A stretch of 5,650 nt of DNA. Source: an uncultured Endomicrobiia bacterium. GTDB taxonomy: Bacteria; Elusimicrobiota; Endomicrobiia; Endomicrobiales; Endomicrobiaceae. The stretch's first letter is position 1; each line of letters opens with the position of its first letter. The position numbers were made by a program, and so were the translations under genes. Location: positions 1 to 5,650 of the forward strand of contig CAJOOL010000170.1 in the NCBI GenBank assembly GCA_905236115.1, written 5' to 3'. Below, one piece after another: positions 1 to 5,650 of the stretch. The notes below the pieces were generated by a model, which worked only from the letters and a program-made list of their open reading frames with translations, was not told the origin of the DNA and did no database searches.

Positions 1-74
1 AAAAAACTGATAAAATCTATAAGTCTAAATCTGTATTAATTTTTAAAATAAAAATAAATTTTGAGAGGTGCAAA
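1..74. other. AT-rich upstream region with no recognised promoter
   Basis: Apart from the ribosome binding site at its end, this stretch is almost entirely A and T. Several TATAAT-like hexamers are present (TAAAAT at 11-16, TATTAA at 34-39), but none has a credible -35 partner at 16-18 bases, so no promoter is called. Frame 1 is open from base 1 to TAA at 37-39 and could be the tail of a preceding gene, but 12 codons are too few to tell. Confidence 0.4.
63..70 (+). promoter_or_regulatory. Ribosome binding site of the pyrophosphorylase fusion gene
   Basis: GAGAGGTG contains GAGGTG, a good match to the anti-Shine-Dalgarno sequence, 4 bases before the ATG at 75. It decides the start, because the reading frame has no stop between base 3 and this ATG and also has no ATG, GTG or TTG in that stretch. 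Confidence 0.7.
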
Positions 75-2576
75 ATGCAAGCTGTAATTATGGCAGGCGG
101 ATTCGGCACAAGGCTGAGACCGATAACATGCAGTGTTCCAAAACCTATGGCTTTAGTAGCAAACAGACCTATGTTAAGCCATATAATAGAGTTACTGAAA
201 AAGCATAACTTCAACGATTTGACAATGATGTTGTATTATCAGCCGGAAATAATTAAAAATTATTTTAAAGACGGTTCCGGCCTCGGCGTATCCATAAAAT
301 ATTTAAGACCGGAAGCAGATCTCGGCACGGCAGGAAGTGTCGGCTTTGCAAAAGAAAACATCAACGATACTTTTTTAGTTATATCCGGCGATGTATTGAC
401 GGATTTTGACATTTCAAAAGCAATAGAATTTCATAAAAAGAAAAAAGCCGCAGCTACAATGATTTTAACAAGAGTAGAAAATCCCCTTCAGTTCGGCGTA
501 GTTATTACCGACAAAGACGGTAAAGTGGAAAGATTTCTTGAAAAGCCGTCATGGGGCGAAGTTTTTTCCGATACCATAAATACCGGAATTTATATTCTTG
601 AACCGGAAATCTTTAACTATATTCCCGAGAATAAAGATGTGGATTTTTCCAAAAATTTATTTCCTCAGCTGCTGAAAGACGGTAAAGCATTATACGGTTA
701 TATTGCCGACGGTTACTGGAAAGATATAGGCAACCACGACGAATACAGGTTTGCACATTATGATATTTTGGAAGGAAAAGTTAAAATTAACGTTCCGGGA
801 ACGAAAAAAGAAATTAACGAAAAAACGGTTATTGTAGGTAAAAATTCCGTAATTGAAGACGGCGTAATTTTTGACGGCAATGCCGTTATCGGCGACAACA
901 CCGTTATAAAAAGCGGAGCAAAAATAGGAAGAGCCGTTATCGGTTCAAATGTTGTTATAGAAGAAAAAGCAACGGTTTTGGGGTCCGTTATTTGGGATAA
1001 TGTAAATATCGGAGCGGAAGCAAGCCTGAAAGAAGCAGTCATAGGTTCTTCAACCGTTTTAGGCAAAGGAGCTTCAGTTCAGGTAGGTTCAATTGTCGCA
1101 GACGAATGCAATATAGGTGCCAAAGCCACAATACGAGCAAACTTAAGAATTTGGCCTCATAAAACCGTAGAAAAAGGAGCAATACTTTCTTCCAGTCTTG
1201 TTTGGGGTGCCAAATGGAATAAAGCCTTGTTTAATGCTTACGGAAGCGTTACAGGTCTTGGAAATATTGAAATTACACCGGAATTTGCCGCCAAGATAGG
1301 TTCGGCATACGGAGCTTTTGCCGGCAGCGGTGCGTATGTGGTAATTTCCAGAGACGATAACAGAGCTACCAGAATGATAAAGAGAGGTCTTATTTCCGGC
1401 GTGCTTTCCGCAGGCGTAAACGTAGGTGATATGCTTAATGCACCTATCCCGGTAGCAAGATACGAAATCGGCAATGACGGTGAAATCGGCGGCATACATA
1501 TCAGACAGTCGCCTTTTGATGCGAAATTGATTGATATAAAATTCTTTGACAAGTTCGGCGGAGACATTTCCATAAGCCAGGAAAAATCAATTGAACAGCT
1601 GTTTTTCAGAGAAGATTTTAAACGTGCCGATATGGATGATGTCGGAATGCTCAGCGTTCCCGCCAGAGGAAACGAATTTTATAAAACAGGTTATTTAAAC
1701 ACAATAAAGAAAAAACCGGAAACAAATAAGGAAATGAAAGTCGTTATAGATTATGCTCATTCTACAGCCTCATTGGTATTTCCGACGATACTCGGGGAGC
1801 TTGGAATAGATGTTGTTGCATTAAATGCTTATATTGATGCAAAAAAGATAACCAAAACAAAAGAAGAATTTTTAAATTCATTAAATCAGCTTTCGGATAT
1901 CGTTATGACTTTAAAAGCAGATGTAGGTTTTTTATTTGATAACGGTGCGGAAAAAGTTTTTCTTGTAGACGAAAGCGGAAAAATAATTAATAACGATACT
2001 GCAATGCTTGTTATGGCATATTTGGTAATGTCCACTTACAAAACAGGAACTATAGCCGTTCCCGTAACGGTATCTTCCGTAGTAGACGAACTTGCAAAAA
2101 AGTTTAATTTTAAAATTAAAAGAACCGGAACAAGCCCCAGAAACGTTATGAATGCCGCAAAAGAAGAAGACGTTATTTTTGTTGCCGATTGTAACGGAGG
2201 TTTTATTTTCCCGGAATTTCAAAATACTTTTGATGCGATGTATGCGGTAGGAAATTTAATAAAAATGCTTTCTCAGACAGGTTTTACAATCAGTAAAATA
2301 AGAAAAGAAATTCCTGCCTTTGAAGTTCTGCATAAGGCCGTTCCCTGTTCATGGGATAAAAAAGGCCAAACTATGAGGAACGCCATAGAATATGCAAAAG
2401 GCAAAAAAACGGAACTTATTGACGGTGTAAAAATATTTTTGGATAACGGCTGGGTTCTTTTGCTGCCGGACCCGGATGAAGCATATTTTCATATTTGGGC
2501 GGAGTCCAAAGATAAAACCACAGCCAACGGTTTTATAGATATTTATACCGATAAGGTAAGAGAATGGCAGAAATAG
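75..2576 (+). CDS. Sugar-1-phosphate nucleotidylyltransferase (mannose-1-phosphate guanylyltransferase-like) fused to a degenerate phosphohexomutase domain
   Basis: An 833-residue cytoplasmic protein in three parts. Residues 1-235 are a nucleotidyltransferase domain: the nucleotide-binding loop AGGFGTRLRP is at 7-16, PKPM at 22-25, GTAG at 84-87, a likely metal-binding Asp in ISGD at 103-106, FLEKP at 154-158 and NTG at 169-171. Residues about 250-375 are left-handed beta-helix hexapeptide repeats (for example VIGDNTVI, VIGSNVVI). Residues about 385-833 follow the phosphohexomutase fold (SRDDNR near 425, then a PIPVARY segment). Enzymes of this type join a hexose-1-phosphate to an NTP to make a nucleotide sugar; GDP-mannose is the usual annotation, but the substrate cannot be read from sequence. 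Length and order match the roughly 840-residue cyanobacterial-type fusion I know. The mutase part lacks the usual TASHNP, DGDADR and SGTEP motifs, so it is probably not an active mutase. The frame is open upstream to the window edge, but this ATG follows GAGGTG by 4 bases and starts where the family starts. Confidence 0.9.
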   Translation: MQAVIMAGGFGTRLRPITCSVPKPMALVANRPMLSHIIELLKKHNFNDLTMMLYYQPEIIKNYFKDGSGLGVSIKYLRPEADLGTAGSVGFAKENINDTFLVISGDVLTDFDISKAIEFHKKKKAAATMILTRVENPLQFGVVITDKDGKVERFLEKPSWGEVFSDTINTGIYILEPEIFNYIPENKDVDFSKNLFPQLLKDGKALYGYIADGYWKDIGNHDEYRFAHYDILEGKVKINVPGTKKEINEKTVIVGKNSVIEDGVIFDGNAVIGDNTVIKSGAKIGRAVIGSNVVIEEKATVLGSVIWDNVNIGAEASLKEAVIGSSTVLGKGASVQVGSIVADECNIGAKATIRANLRIWPHKTVEKGAILSSSLVWGAKWNKALFNAYGSVTGLGNIEITPEFAAKIGSAYGAFAGSGAYVVISRDDNRATRMIKRGLISGVLSAGVNVGDMLNAPIPVARYEIGNDGEIGGIHIRQSPFDAKLIDIKFFDKFGGDISISQEKSIEQLFFREDFKRADMDDVGMLSVPARGNEFYKTGYLNTIKKKPETNKEMKVVIDYAHSTASLVFPTILGELGIDVVALNAYIDAKKITKTKEEFLNSLNQLSDIVMTLKADVGFLFDNGAEKVFLVDESGKIINNDTAMLVMAYLVMSTYKTGTIAVPVTVSSVVDELAKKFNFKIKRTGTSPRNVMNAAKEEDVIFVADCNGGFIFPEFQNTFDAMYAVGNLIKMLSQTGFTISKIRKEIPAFEVLHKAVPCSWDKKGQTMRNAIEYAKGKKTELIDGVKIFLDNGWVLLLPDPDEAYFHIWAESKDKTTANGFIDIYTDKVREWQK

Positions 2577-2595
2577 AAGATTGGAAGAAATATTC

Positions 2596-2613
2596 AAAAA
2601 TATAAGTATTTTT
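2596..2613 (+). repeat. AT-only inverted repeat before the mutase ribosome binding site
   Basis: AAAAATA and TATTTTT form a perfect 7-bp arm pair around a TAAG loop, ending at the base before AGAGGT. With no G-C pairs the hairpin would be weak, and it may be only an accident of AT-rich spacer DNA. The T-run inside the 3' arm is too short for it to be called a terminator. Confidence 0.4.
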
Positions 2614-2619
2614 AGAGGT
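2614..2619 (+). promoter_or_regulatory. Ribosome binding site of the phosphohexomutase gene
   Basis: AGAGGT sits 6 bases before the ATG at 2626. It decides that start against the in-frame TTG at 2581, which would add 15 residues unlike the family and has no comparable site in front of it. Confidence 0.7.
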
Positions 2620-2625
2620 AAAAAA

Positions 2626-3027
2626 ATGATTAAATTCGGAACATCAGGCTGGAGAGGAATTATTGCTGACGATTTTACTTTTGACAACGTGAAAATCGTT
2701 ACACAGGCAATAGCAAATTATCTTATTAACGATGATAAGGAGTATAAAAAAGATAAAGCCGTAATAATCGGCTATGATACGAGATTTTTATCCGACAAAT
2801 ATGCTCAAATTTCTGCGGAAGTTTTGGCCGGCAATAAAATAAAAGTTCTTTTATGTAAAAGAAACACGCCTACGCCGGTAATAGCTTATGACATTGTTGC
2901 CAATAAACTTGCAGGCGGCATCAACTTCACCGCCAGCCACAATCCGCCGGAATACAACGGAATAAAGTTTTCTCCCTCTTGGGGCGGCCCGGCTCTTCCG
3001 GAAACAACAAAAAAAATAGAAAAATAA
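2626..3027 (+). CDS. N-terminal fragment of the phosphohexomutase (catalytic-serine domain)
   Basis: If the TAA at 3025-3027 is obeyed, this 133-residue product is what the normal start makes. It covers essentially domain 1 of the four-domain mutase fold and ends soon after the phosphoserine loop TASHNPPEYNG (Ser104) and the following GIKFSPSWGGP stretch. It lacks the metal, sugar and phosphate loops, so alone it should have no mutase activity. It has a proper ribosome binding site (AGAGGT at 2614-2619). A function as a separate subunit is conceivable, but I know of no precedent for it in this family. Confidence 0.55.
   Translation: MIKFGTSGWRGIIADDFTFDNVKIVTQAIANYLINDDKEYKKDKAVIIGYDTRFLSDKYAQISAEVLAGNKIKVLLCKRNTPTPVIAYDIVANKLAGGINFTASHNPPEYNGIKFSPSWGGPALPETTKKIEK
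3025..3027 (+). other. Premature in-frame stop codon (TAA) in the phosphohexomutase gene
   Basis: The codons around it read GAA AAA TAA TGT GCC. The protein before it (PETTKKIEK) and after it (CAELTVKDVKIL, then DPRPAYLKRI) matches consecutive parts of the family, so the stop replaces one residue and nothing is lost. TAA differs by one base from AAA, CAA and GAA. The window also uses TAA as the true stop of the DUF502 gene, which argues against a reassigned code. Confidence 0.9.
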
Positions 3028-3066
3028 TGTGCCGAACTTACCGTAAAGGATGTAAAAATTCTTCCT

Positions 3067-4056
3067 TTGGATAAGGCATTGGAAAACGAAACCGTAAAAT
3101 ATTACGATCCCAGACCGGCATACTTAAAAAGAATCAAACAGCTTGTAAATTTCAAACTGTTGAAGAAATCTTCTCTTAAAGTCGCCGCAGATATTCTGCA
3201 CGGAACGGGCGATGATTACCTTGATACTCTTTTAGAAAGTGCAGGTGCGAAACTGAAAGTTTTAAATAAAAAAAGAGACCCTCTTTTTGACGGACATTCC
3301 CCGGAACCTAACGAAACAAACTTAAAAGAATTAAAATCTGTAATAAAAAAAGAATCTTATAAAATCGGTCTTTCCGTAGACGGCGATGCCGACAGATTCG
3401 GCATAATAGATTCCGACGGAACATTCATTACCCCTAATCAGGTAATTCCTATTTTACTCTATCATCTGCACAAAACCAGAGGATGGAAAGGCGTAGTTGT
3501 AAGAAGCGTTATGACAAGTCACATGCTGGATAAACTTGCCGCAAAACTCGGTATAGAAGTGGCAGAAACTCCCGTAGGCTTTAAGTATATAGGAGACATT
3601 TTGACGCAAAGACCGCAAGATTTCATTATCGGCGGAGAAGAATCCGGAGGTCTTACCATAAGAGGACACGTTCCGGAAAAAGACGGAATAATAGCCTGTT
3701 TGTTAATGGCTGAAGCTGTTGCTTATAATAAAAAATCTTTAAGTGCGATTTTAAAAGATATAGTTAAACTTACCGGTCCCGTATTTACCGACAGAAAGAA
3801 TTTCCGTCTTCCCAAAGAAATAATGGAAAATTTCAGACAGTCTTTACAAAAATCCGCACCGGAAAAATTTGCAGGAATGAAAATACAAAAAGTCGTTACG
3901 CTTGACGGATACAAATTTATTTTGGATGACGACACGTGGGTAGGTTTCAGACTTTCGGGAACGGAACCCATAGTAAGACTGTATGCCGAAAGCAACACAA
4001 ATACAAAATTAAAGAAACTTATTTCCGAAGGAGAAAAATTCATAAATGGCAAATGA
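3067..4056 (+). CDS. C-terminal fragment of the phosphohexomutase (metal, sugar and phosphate loops)
   Basis: Same frame as the upstream fragment, with 329 codons from the first usable start after the stop, a TTG. It carries domains 2-4: DGDADRFG with the three Mg-binding Asp, GGEESGG, and SGTEP with the downstream Arg. It lacks the catalytic-serine loop. The start is doubtful. The only Shine-Dalgarno-like sequence (AAAGGA, 3045-3050) is 16 bases away, and the next in-frame ATG lies more than 400 bases further on. The fragment is more likely the tail of one broken gene than an independent gene. It stops with TGA at 4054-4056, inside the next gene. Confidence 0.5.
   Translation: MDKALENETVKYYDPRPAYLKRIKQLVNFKLLKKSSLKVAADILHGTGDDYLDTLLESAGAKLKVLNKKRDPLFDGHSPEPNETNLKELKSVIKKESYKIGLSVDGDADRFGIIDSDGTFITPNQVIPILLYHLHKTRGWKGVVVRSVMTSHMLDKLAAKLGIEVAETPVGFKYIGDILTQRPQDFIIGGEESGGLTIRGHVPEKDGIIACLLMAEAVAYNKKSLSAILKDIVKLTGPVFTDRKNFRLPKEIMENFRQSLQKSAPEKFAGMKIQKVVTLDGYKFILDDDTWVGFRLSGTEPIVRLYAESNTNTKLKKLISEGEKFINGK
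4028..4033 (+). promoter_or_regulatory. Ribosome binding site of the DUF502 gene, inside the mutase coding region
   Basis: AAGGAG is a strong Shine-Dalgarno core, 12 bases before the ATG at 4046, slightly further than ideal. It lies within the last codons of the mutase gene, whose TGA falls after the new start, so the two genes are probably translationally coupled. Confidence 0.6.
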
Positions 4057-4711
4057 TAATTCATATGAACCAAAACAGGAACAGGAACCTAAGGGAATAG
4101 TTAATTTTTTCAGACAGTTGTTTATTTCGGGCTTGCTTGTTCTGCTGCCGTTATGGCTGACAGTATGGGTAATAGCCGTTATATTCGGCTGGATAAGTGC
4201 ATTTTCAATGCCGGTATTTTCGCCAATATTAAAGATTTTCACTTCCGATTCCGCTTGGATAATAGCATTGGCAAAAATTGCAAGTTTCTTTTTGACGCTT
4301 ATAATTATTTGTTTCGTCGGATATTTTACCAATAAAGTTTTGGGCAGAACCATTCTGAAATATTTTGAGGTTATTTTTATTAAACTGCCTCTTGTCGGAA
4401 CGATATATACGTCACTTAAGAAACTTTTTTCTTTTTTCTCCGGAAAAGATACCAAAATGAATTTTCAGAAAGTTGTTTTTATTCCTTTTCCGAATAAAAA
4501 TTCTTATTGTGCGGCATTTTCTACGGGAGAAAAAATTATAAACGGGCAAAAATATATAACGGTTTTTATGCCTACTACGCCTAATCCTACGACAGGTTTT
4601 TTGATGCTGATAAAAGAAGAAGATATTATTGAAAGCAATTATACTGTTGAAGAAGCATTACAATACATAATCTCGGCAGGAATAATTAAACCTGCGAAAG
4701 ACAATTTATAA
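4046..4711 (+). CDS. DUF502 family integral membrane protein
   Basis: A 221-residue protein of the DUF502 (COG2928) family, whose biochemical role is unknown to me. After a short polar N-terminus there are two hydrophobic segments, about 26-50 (starting FISGLLVLLPLWLTV) and about 71-94 (WIIALAKIASFFLTL onward), so it should sit in the cytoplasmic membrane. Family hallmarks follow: the LPLVGTIYTSLKKL stretch at 114-127, and MPTTPNPTTGFLML at 175-188 just before a short acidic and helical tail (EEDIIE, then VEEALQYIISAG). The usual aromatic/basic strand before that is changed here (IPFPNKNSYCAAF in place of the commoner FPR-G pattern), a mild deviation. The start overlaps the end of the mutase gene by 11 bases. 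The gene may depend on translation of that gene, in which case the mutase stop codon could be polar on it. No signal peptide cleavage site is evident. Confidence 0.85.
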   Translation: MANDNSYEPKQEQEPKGIVNFFRQLFISGLLVLLPLWLTVWVIAVIFGWISAFSMPVFSPILKIFTSDSAWIIALAKIASFFLTLIIICFVGYFTNKVLGRTILKYFEVIFIKLPLVGTIYTSLKKLFSFFSGKDTKMNFQKVVFIPFPNKNSYCAAFSTGEKIINGQKYITVFMPTTPNPTTGFLMLIKEEDIIESNYTVEEALQYIISAGIIKPAKDNL

Positions 4712-4723
4712 TTTACAATTTAC
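4703..4723 (+). repeat. Three tandem 7-base repeats, AATTTAY
   Basis: AATTTAT, AATTTAC and AATTTAC follow one another without a gap, spanning the last codons of the DUF502 gene and running up to the terminator stem. The stretch is low-complexity and may be chance in AT-rich DNA. Confidence 0.5.
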
Positions 4724-4742
4724 AGTGCTAAGCACTTTTTTT
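4724..4742 (+). terminator. Probable intrinsic terminator between the DUF502 gene and hisS
   Basis: A perfect 5-bp stem, AGTGC/GCACT, with a TAA loop, is followed directly by six more T (seven counting the last base of the stem). It lies 13 bases after the DUF502 stop codon and ends one base before the hisS ribosome binding site. The stem is short, so termination may be partial, which would let some transcripts run into hisS. Confidence 0.65.
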
Positions 4743-4750
4743 AAGAGGAT
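4743..4750 (+). promoter_or_regulatory. Ribosome binding site of hisS
   Basis: AAGAGGAT, with core AGAGG, ends 3 bases before the ATG at 4754 and fixes that start. It begins at the base immediately after the terminator T-run, so there is no room for a promoter between the terminator and the gene. Confidence 0.7.
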
Positions 4751-4753
4751 AAA

Positions 4754-5650
4754 ATGTATAAAGCACCACGCGGCACACATGATATATACGGCAAACTTGC
4801 CGAAGGTCTGGAAAAACTGGACGAAATATCAAGAGATGTATTCAAAAAACATAATTTCAAAGAAGTCAAAACACCTGTATTTGAAGATGCTTCTTTATTT
4901 ATGCGTTCTATCGGTGAGGCTACCGATATAGTAGAAAAAGAAATGTATATTTTTGAAGACAGAAAAGGAAGAAAACTTGCATTAAGGCCTGAGGGAACAG
5001 CTTCTTTGGTACGTGCATTTATAGAACACAGATTTGATATGGGAGACCCGGTTAATAAATATTTTTACTGCGGGGAAATGTTCAGATACGAAAGACCTCA
5101 AGCCGGACGTTACAGACAGTTTATTCAAATGGGTGCCGAATATTTTAATAATCCGCATCCGAACGCCGATGCGGAAATAATTCTCTTAGCTTGTGATATT
5201 TTATCCAAACTTAACATAAAAGAAGTTTCTGTTCATTTAAATTCTTTAGGCTGTCATAACTGCAGGCCGGTATTCAGAAAGAAACTTGTTGAATATTTTT
5301 CTTCAATAAACGATTTATGTGAAGACTGCAAAAGAAGACTTGAAAAAAATCCTCTAAGACTTCTTGACTGCAAGATAGATTCCCCTAAATTTACCGATGT
5401 TCCGACCATGCGGGAATGTCTTTGTGACGACTGTAAAAATCATTTTGAGCAGGTTCAGTCTTTGTTAAAAAGTGCCGGCTGTAATTTCGTTGTGGACGAT
5501 AAACTGGTAAGAGGACTTGATTATTACACAAGAACGGTATTTGAAGTTCGTTCGTCTGCCGTAGGTTCGCAGGATGCAATCTGTGCCGGCGGAAGATATG
5601 ACAATCTTGTAAAAGAGCTCGGCGGACAAAACATCGCAAGTGTAGGCTTT
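4754..5650 (+). CDS. hisS: Histidyl-tRNA synthetase, 3' end cut off by the window
   Basis: This enzyme charges tRNA-His with histidine using ATP, in the cytoplasm. The 299 visible codons are open to the last base; the family is usually 410-430 residues, so about 70% is present. Class II synthetase signatures appear in order: APRGTHDI at 4-11; motif 1 around FKEVKTPVFED (35-45); LRPEGTASLVRA at 77-88; motif 2 FRYERPQAGRYRQF at 110-123; the histidine-specific LVRGLDYYTRT at 251-261; and AGGRYDNLV at 278-286. Motif 3 and the anticodon-binding domain lie beyond the window. Between motif 2 and the histidine-specific loop, residues 167-227 hold eight cysteines, in CHNC, CEDC and CLCDDC clusters plus one single, as in Firmicutes-type enzymes and unlike E. 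coli. hisS is functionally unrelated to the genes before it and is separated from them by a terminator. No T-box leader is present. Confidence 0.97.
   Translation, partial: MYKAPRGTHDIYGKLAEGLEKLDEISRDVFKKHNFKEVKTPVFEDASLFMRSIGEATDIVEKEMYIFEDRKGRKLALRPEGTASLVRAFIEHRFDMGDPVNKYFYCGEMFRYERPQAGRYRQFIQMGAEYFNNPHPNADAEIILLACDILSKLNIKEVSVHLNSLGCHNCRPVFRKKLVEYFSSINDLCEDCKRRLEKNPLRLLDCKIDSPKFTDVPTMRECLCDDCKNHFEQVQSLLKSAGCNFVVDDKLVRGLDYYTRTVFEVRSSAVGSQDAICAGGRYDNLVKELGGQNIASVGF

Larger units (their letters stand above)
2626..4056 (+). pseudogene. Phosphoglucomutase/phosphomannomutase, interrupted by one in-frame TAA
   Basis: Read through the TAA at 3025-3027 (codon 134), this is a complete alpha-D-phosphohexomutase of 476 codons including that one, close to the usual 450-470. 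It would interconvert hexose-6-phosphate and hexose-1-phosphate, feeding the upstream pyrophosphorylase. All four signature loops are present in one frame: FGTSGWRG at the N-terminus, TASHNP with the phosphoserine Ser104, metal-binding DGDADR at 252-257, sugar-binding GGEESGG at 336-342, and phosphate-binding SGTEP at 444-448 with Arg451. The sequence either side of the stop is colinear with the family, with no missing segment, so one substitution in a Lys, Gln or Glu codon explains it. No other stop or frameshift is seen, which points to a very recent mutation, a sequence error, or readthrough. The ATG at 2626 is preferred over the in-frame TTG at 2581 because AGAGGT lies 6 bases before it and MIKFGTSGWRG is a typical start. 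Whether it is glucose- or mannose-specific cannot be told. Confidence 0.85.

Noticed and set aside
870..950. Repeated GCCGTTATCGG (882-892 and 933-943) as a DNA repeat element
   Set aside because: The repeats encode the AVIG units of the hexapeptide beta-helix and are explained by protein structure.
758..1573. Long open frames on the minus strand across the fusion gene (also at 1932-2222, 2349-2687, 3454-3669, 3723-4455 and 5391-5639)
   Set aside because: They lie opposite conserved coding sequence, resemble no protein family I know, and have no spacing or ribosome sites of their own. They are shadows of the plus-strand genes.
2581..2625. TTG at 2581 as the mutase start
   Set aside because: It would add 15 residues unlike the family and lacks a good ribosome binding site, whereas ATG at 2626 has AGAGGT 6 bases upstream and a typical N-terminus.
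3025..3027. Alternative genetic code with TAA as sense
   Set aside because: TAA ends the DUF502 gene right after its conserved C-terminus and before a terminator, and TAG and TGA end the other two genes, so the standard code holds.
3007..3030. Programmed frameshift at the A-run before the mutase stop
   Set aside because: The downstream coding sequence is in the same frame as the upstream part, so a frameshift would move translation out of frame. Only readthrough or restart could join them.
4712..4753. T-box or histidine leader upstream of hisS
   Set aside because: The spacer is only 42 bases, without the conserved T-box sequence and without a run of His codons.
4725..4931. Open frame of 68 codons overlapping the start of hisS
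   Set aside because: It is in a different frame from the clear histidyl-tRNA synthetase, starts within the terminator stem, and has no recognisable content.

Overview
The window carries one co-directional, tightly packed block of four genes on the + strand. In order they are a large sugar-nucleotide pyrophosphorylase fused to a phosphohexomutase-like domain (75-2576), a stand-alone phosphoglucomutase/phosphomannomutase gene broken by one in-frame stop codon (2626-4056, stop at 3025-3027), a small DUF502-type membrane protein (4046-4711), and the first 299 codons of histidyl-tRNA synthetase hisS (4754 to the window end). Bases 1-74 are AT-rich upstream sequence. No RNA gene, CRISPR array, insertion sequence or phage gene was seen, and no intergenic stretch exceeds 75 bases.

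The DNA is AT-rich with Shine-Dalgarno sites of the AGAGG/AAGGAG type and the standard bacterial code: TAG, TGA and TAA each end a gene. The fused pyrophosphorylase is of the type I associate with Cyanobacteria and related lineages. An AT-rich Elusimicrobiota (Endomicrobia-like) or a non-photosynthetic Melainabacteria-type cyanobacterium fits best. This is inference from protein style only and cannot be settled here.

The first two genes belong to one pathway. A phosphohexomutase converts hexose-6-phosphate to hexose-1-phosphate, and the pyrophosphorylase activates that to a nucleotide sugar, probably GDP-mannose or a UDP/dTDP-glucose-type product, for envelope polysaccharide. The mutase-like half of the fusion has lost most signature catalytic residues. 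The neighbouring mutase retains all of them but is cut by a TAA codon. So neither mutase in this window is clearly able to give an active enzyme as read. The DUF502 gene starts inside the end of the mutase gene, so it is probably translated with it. A short hairpin plus T-run, a likely intrinsic terminator, separates this trio from hisS and abuts the hisS ribosome binding site.

I found no convincing new biological system. The points most worth checking are the single nonsense codon in an otherwise intact mutase, the degenerate mutase domain in the fusion, and the terminator touching the hisS ribosome binding site.
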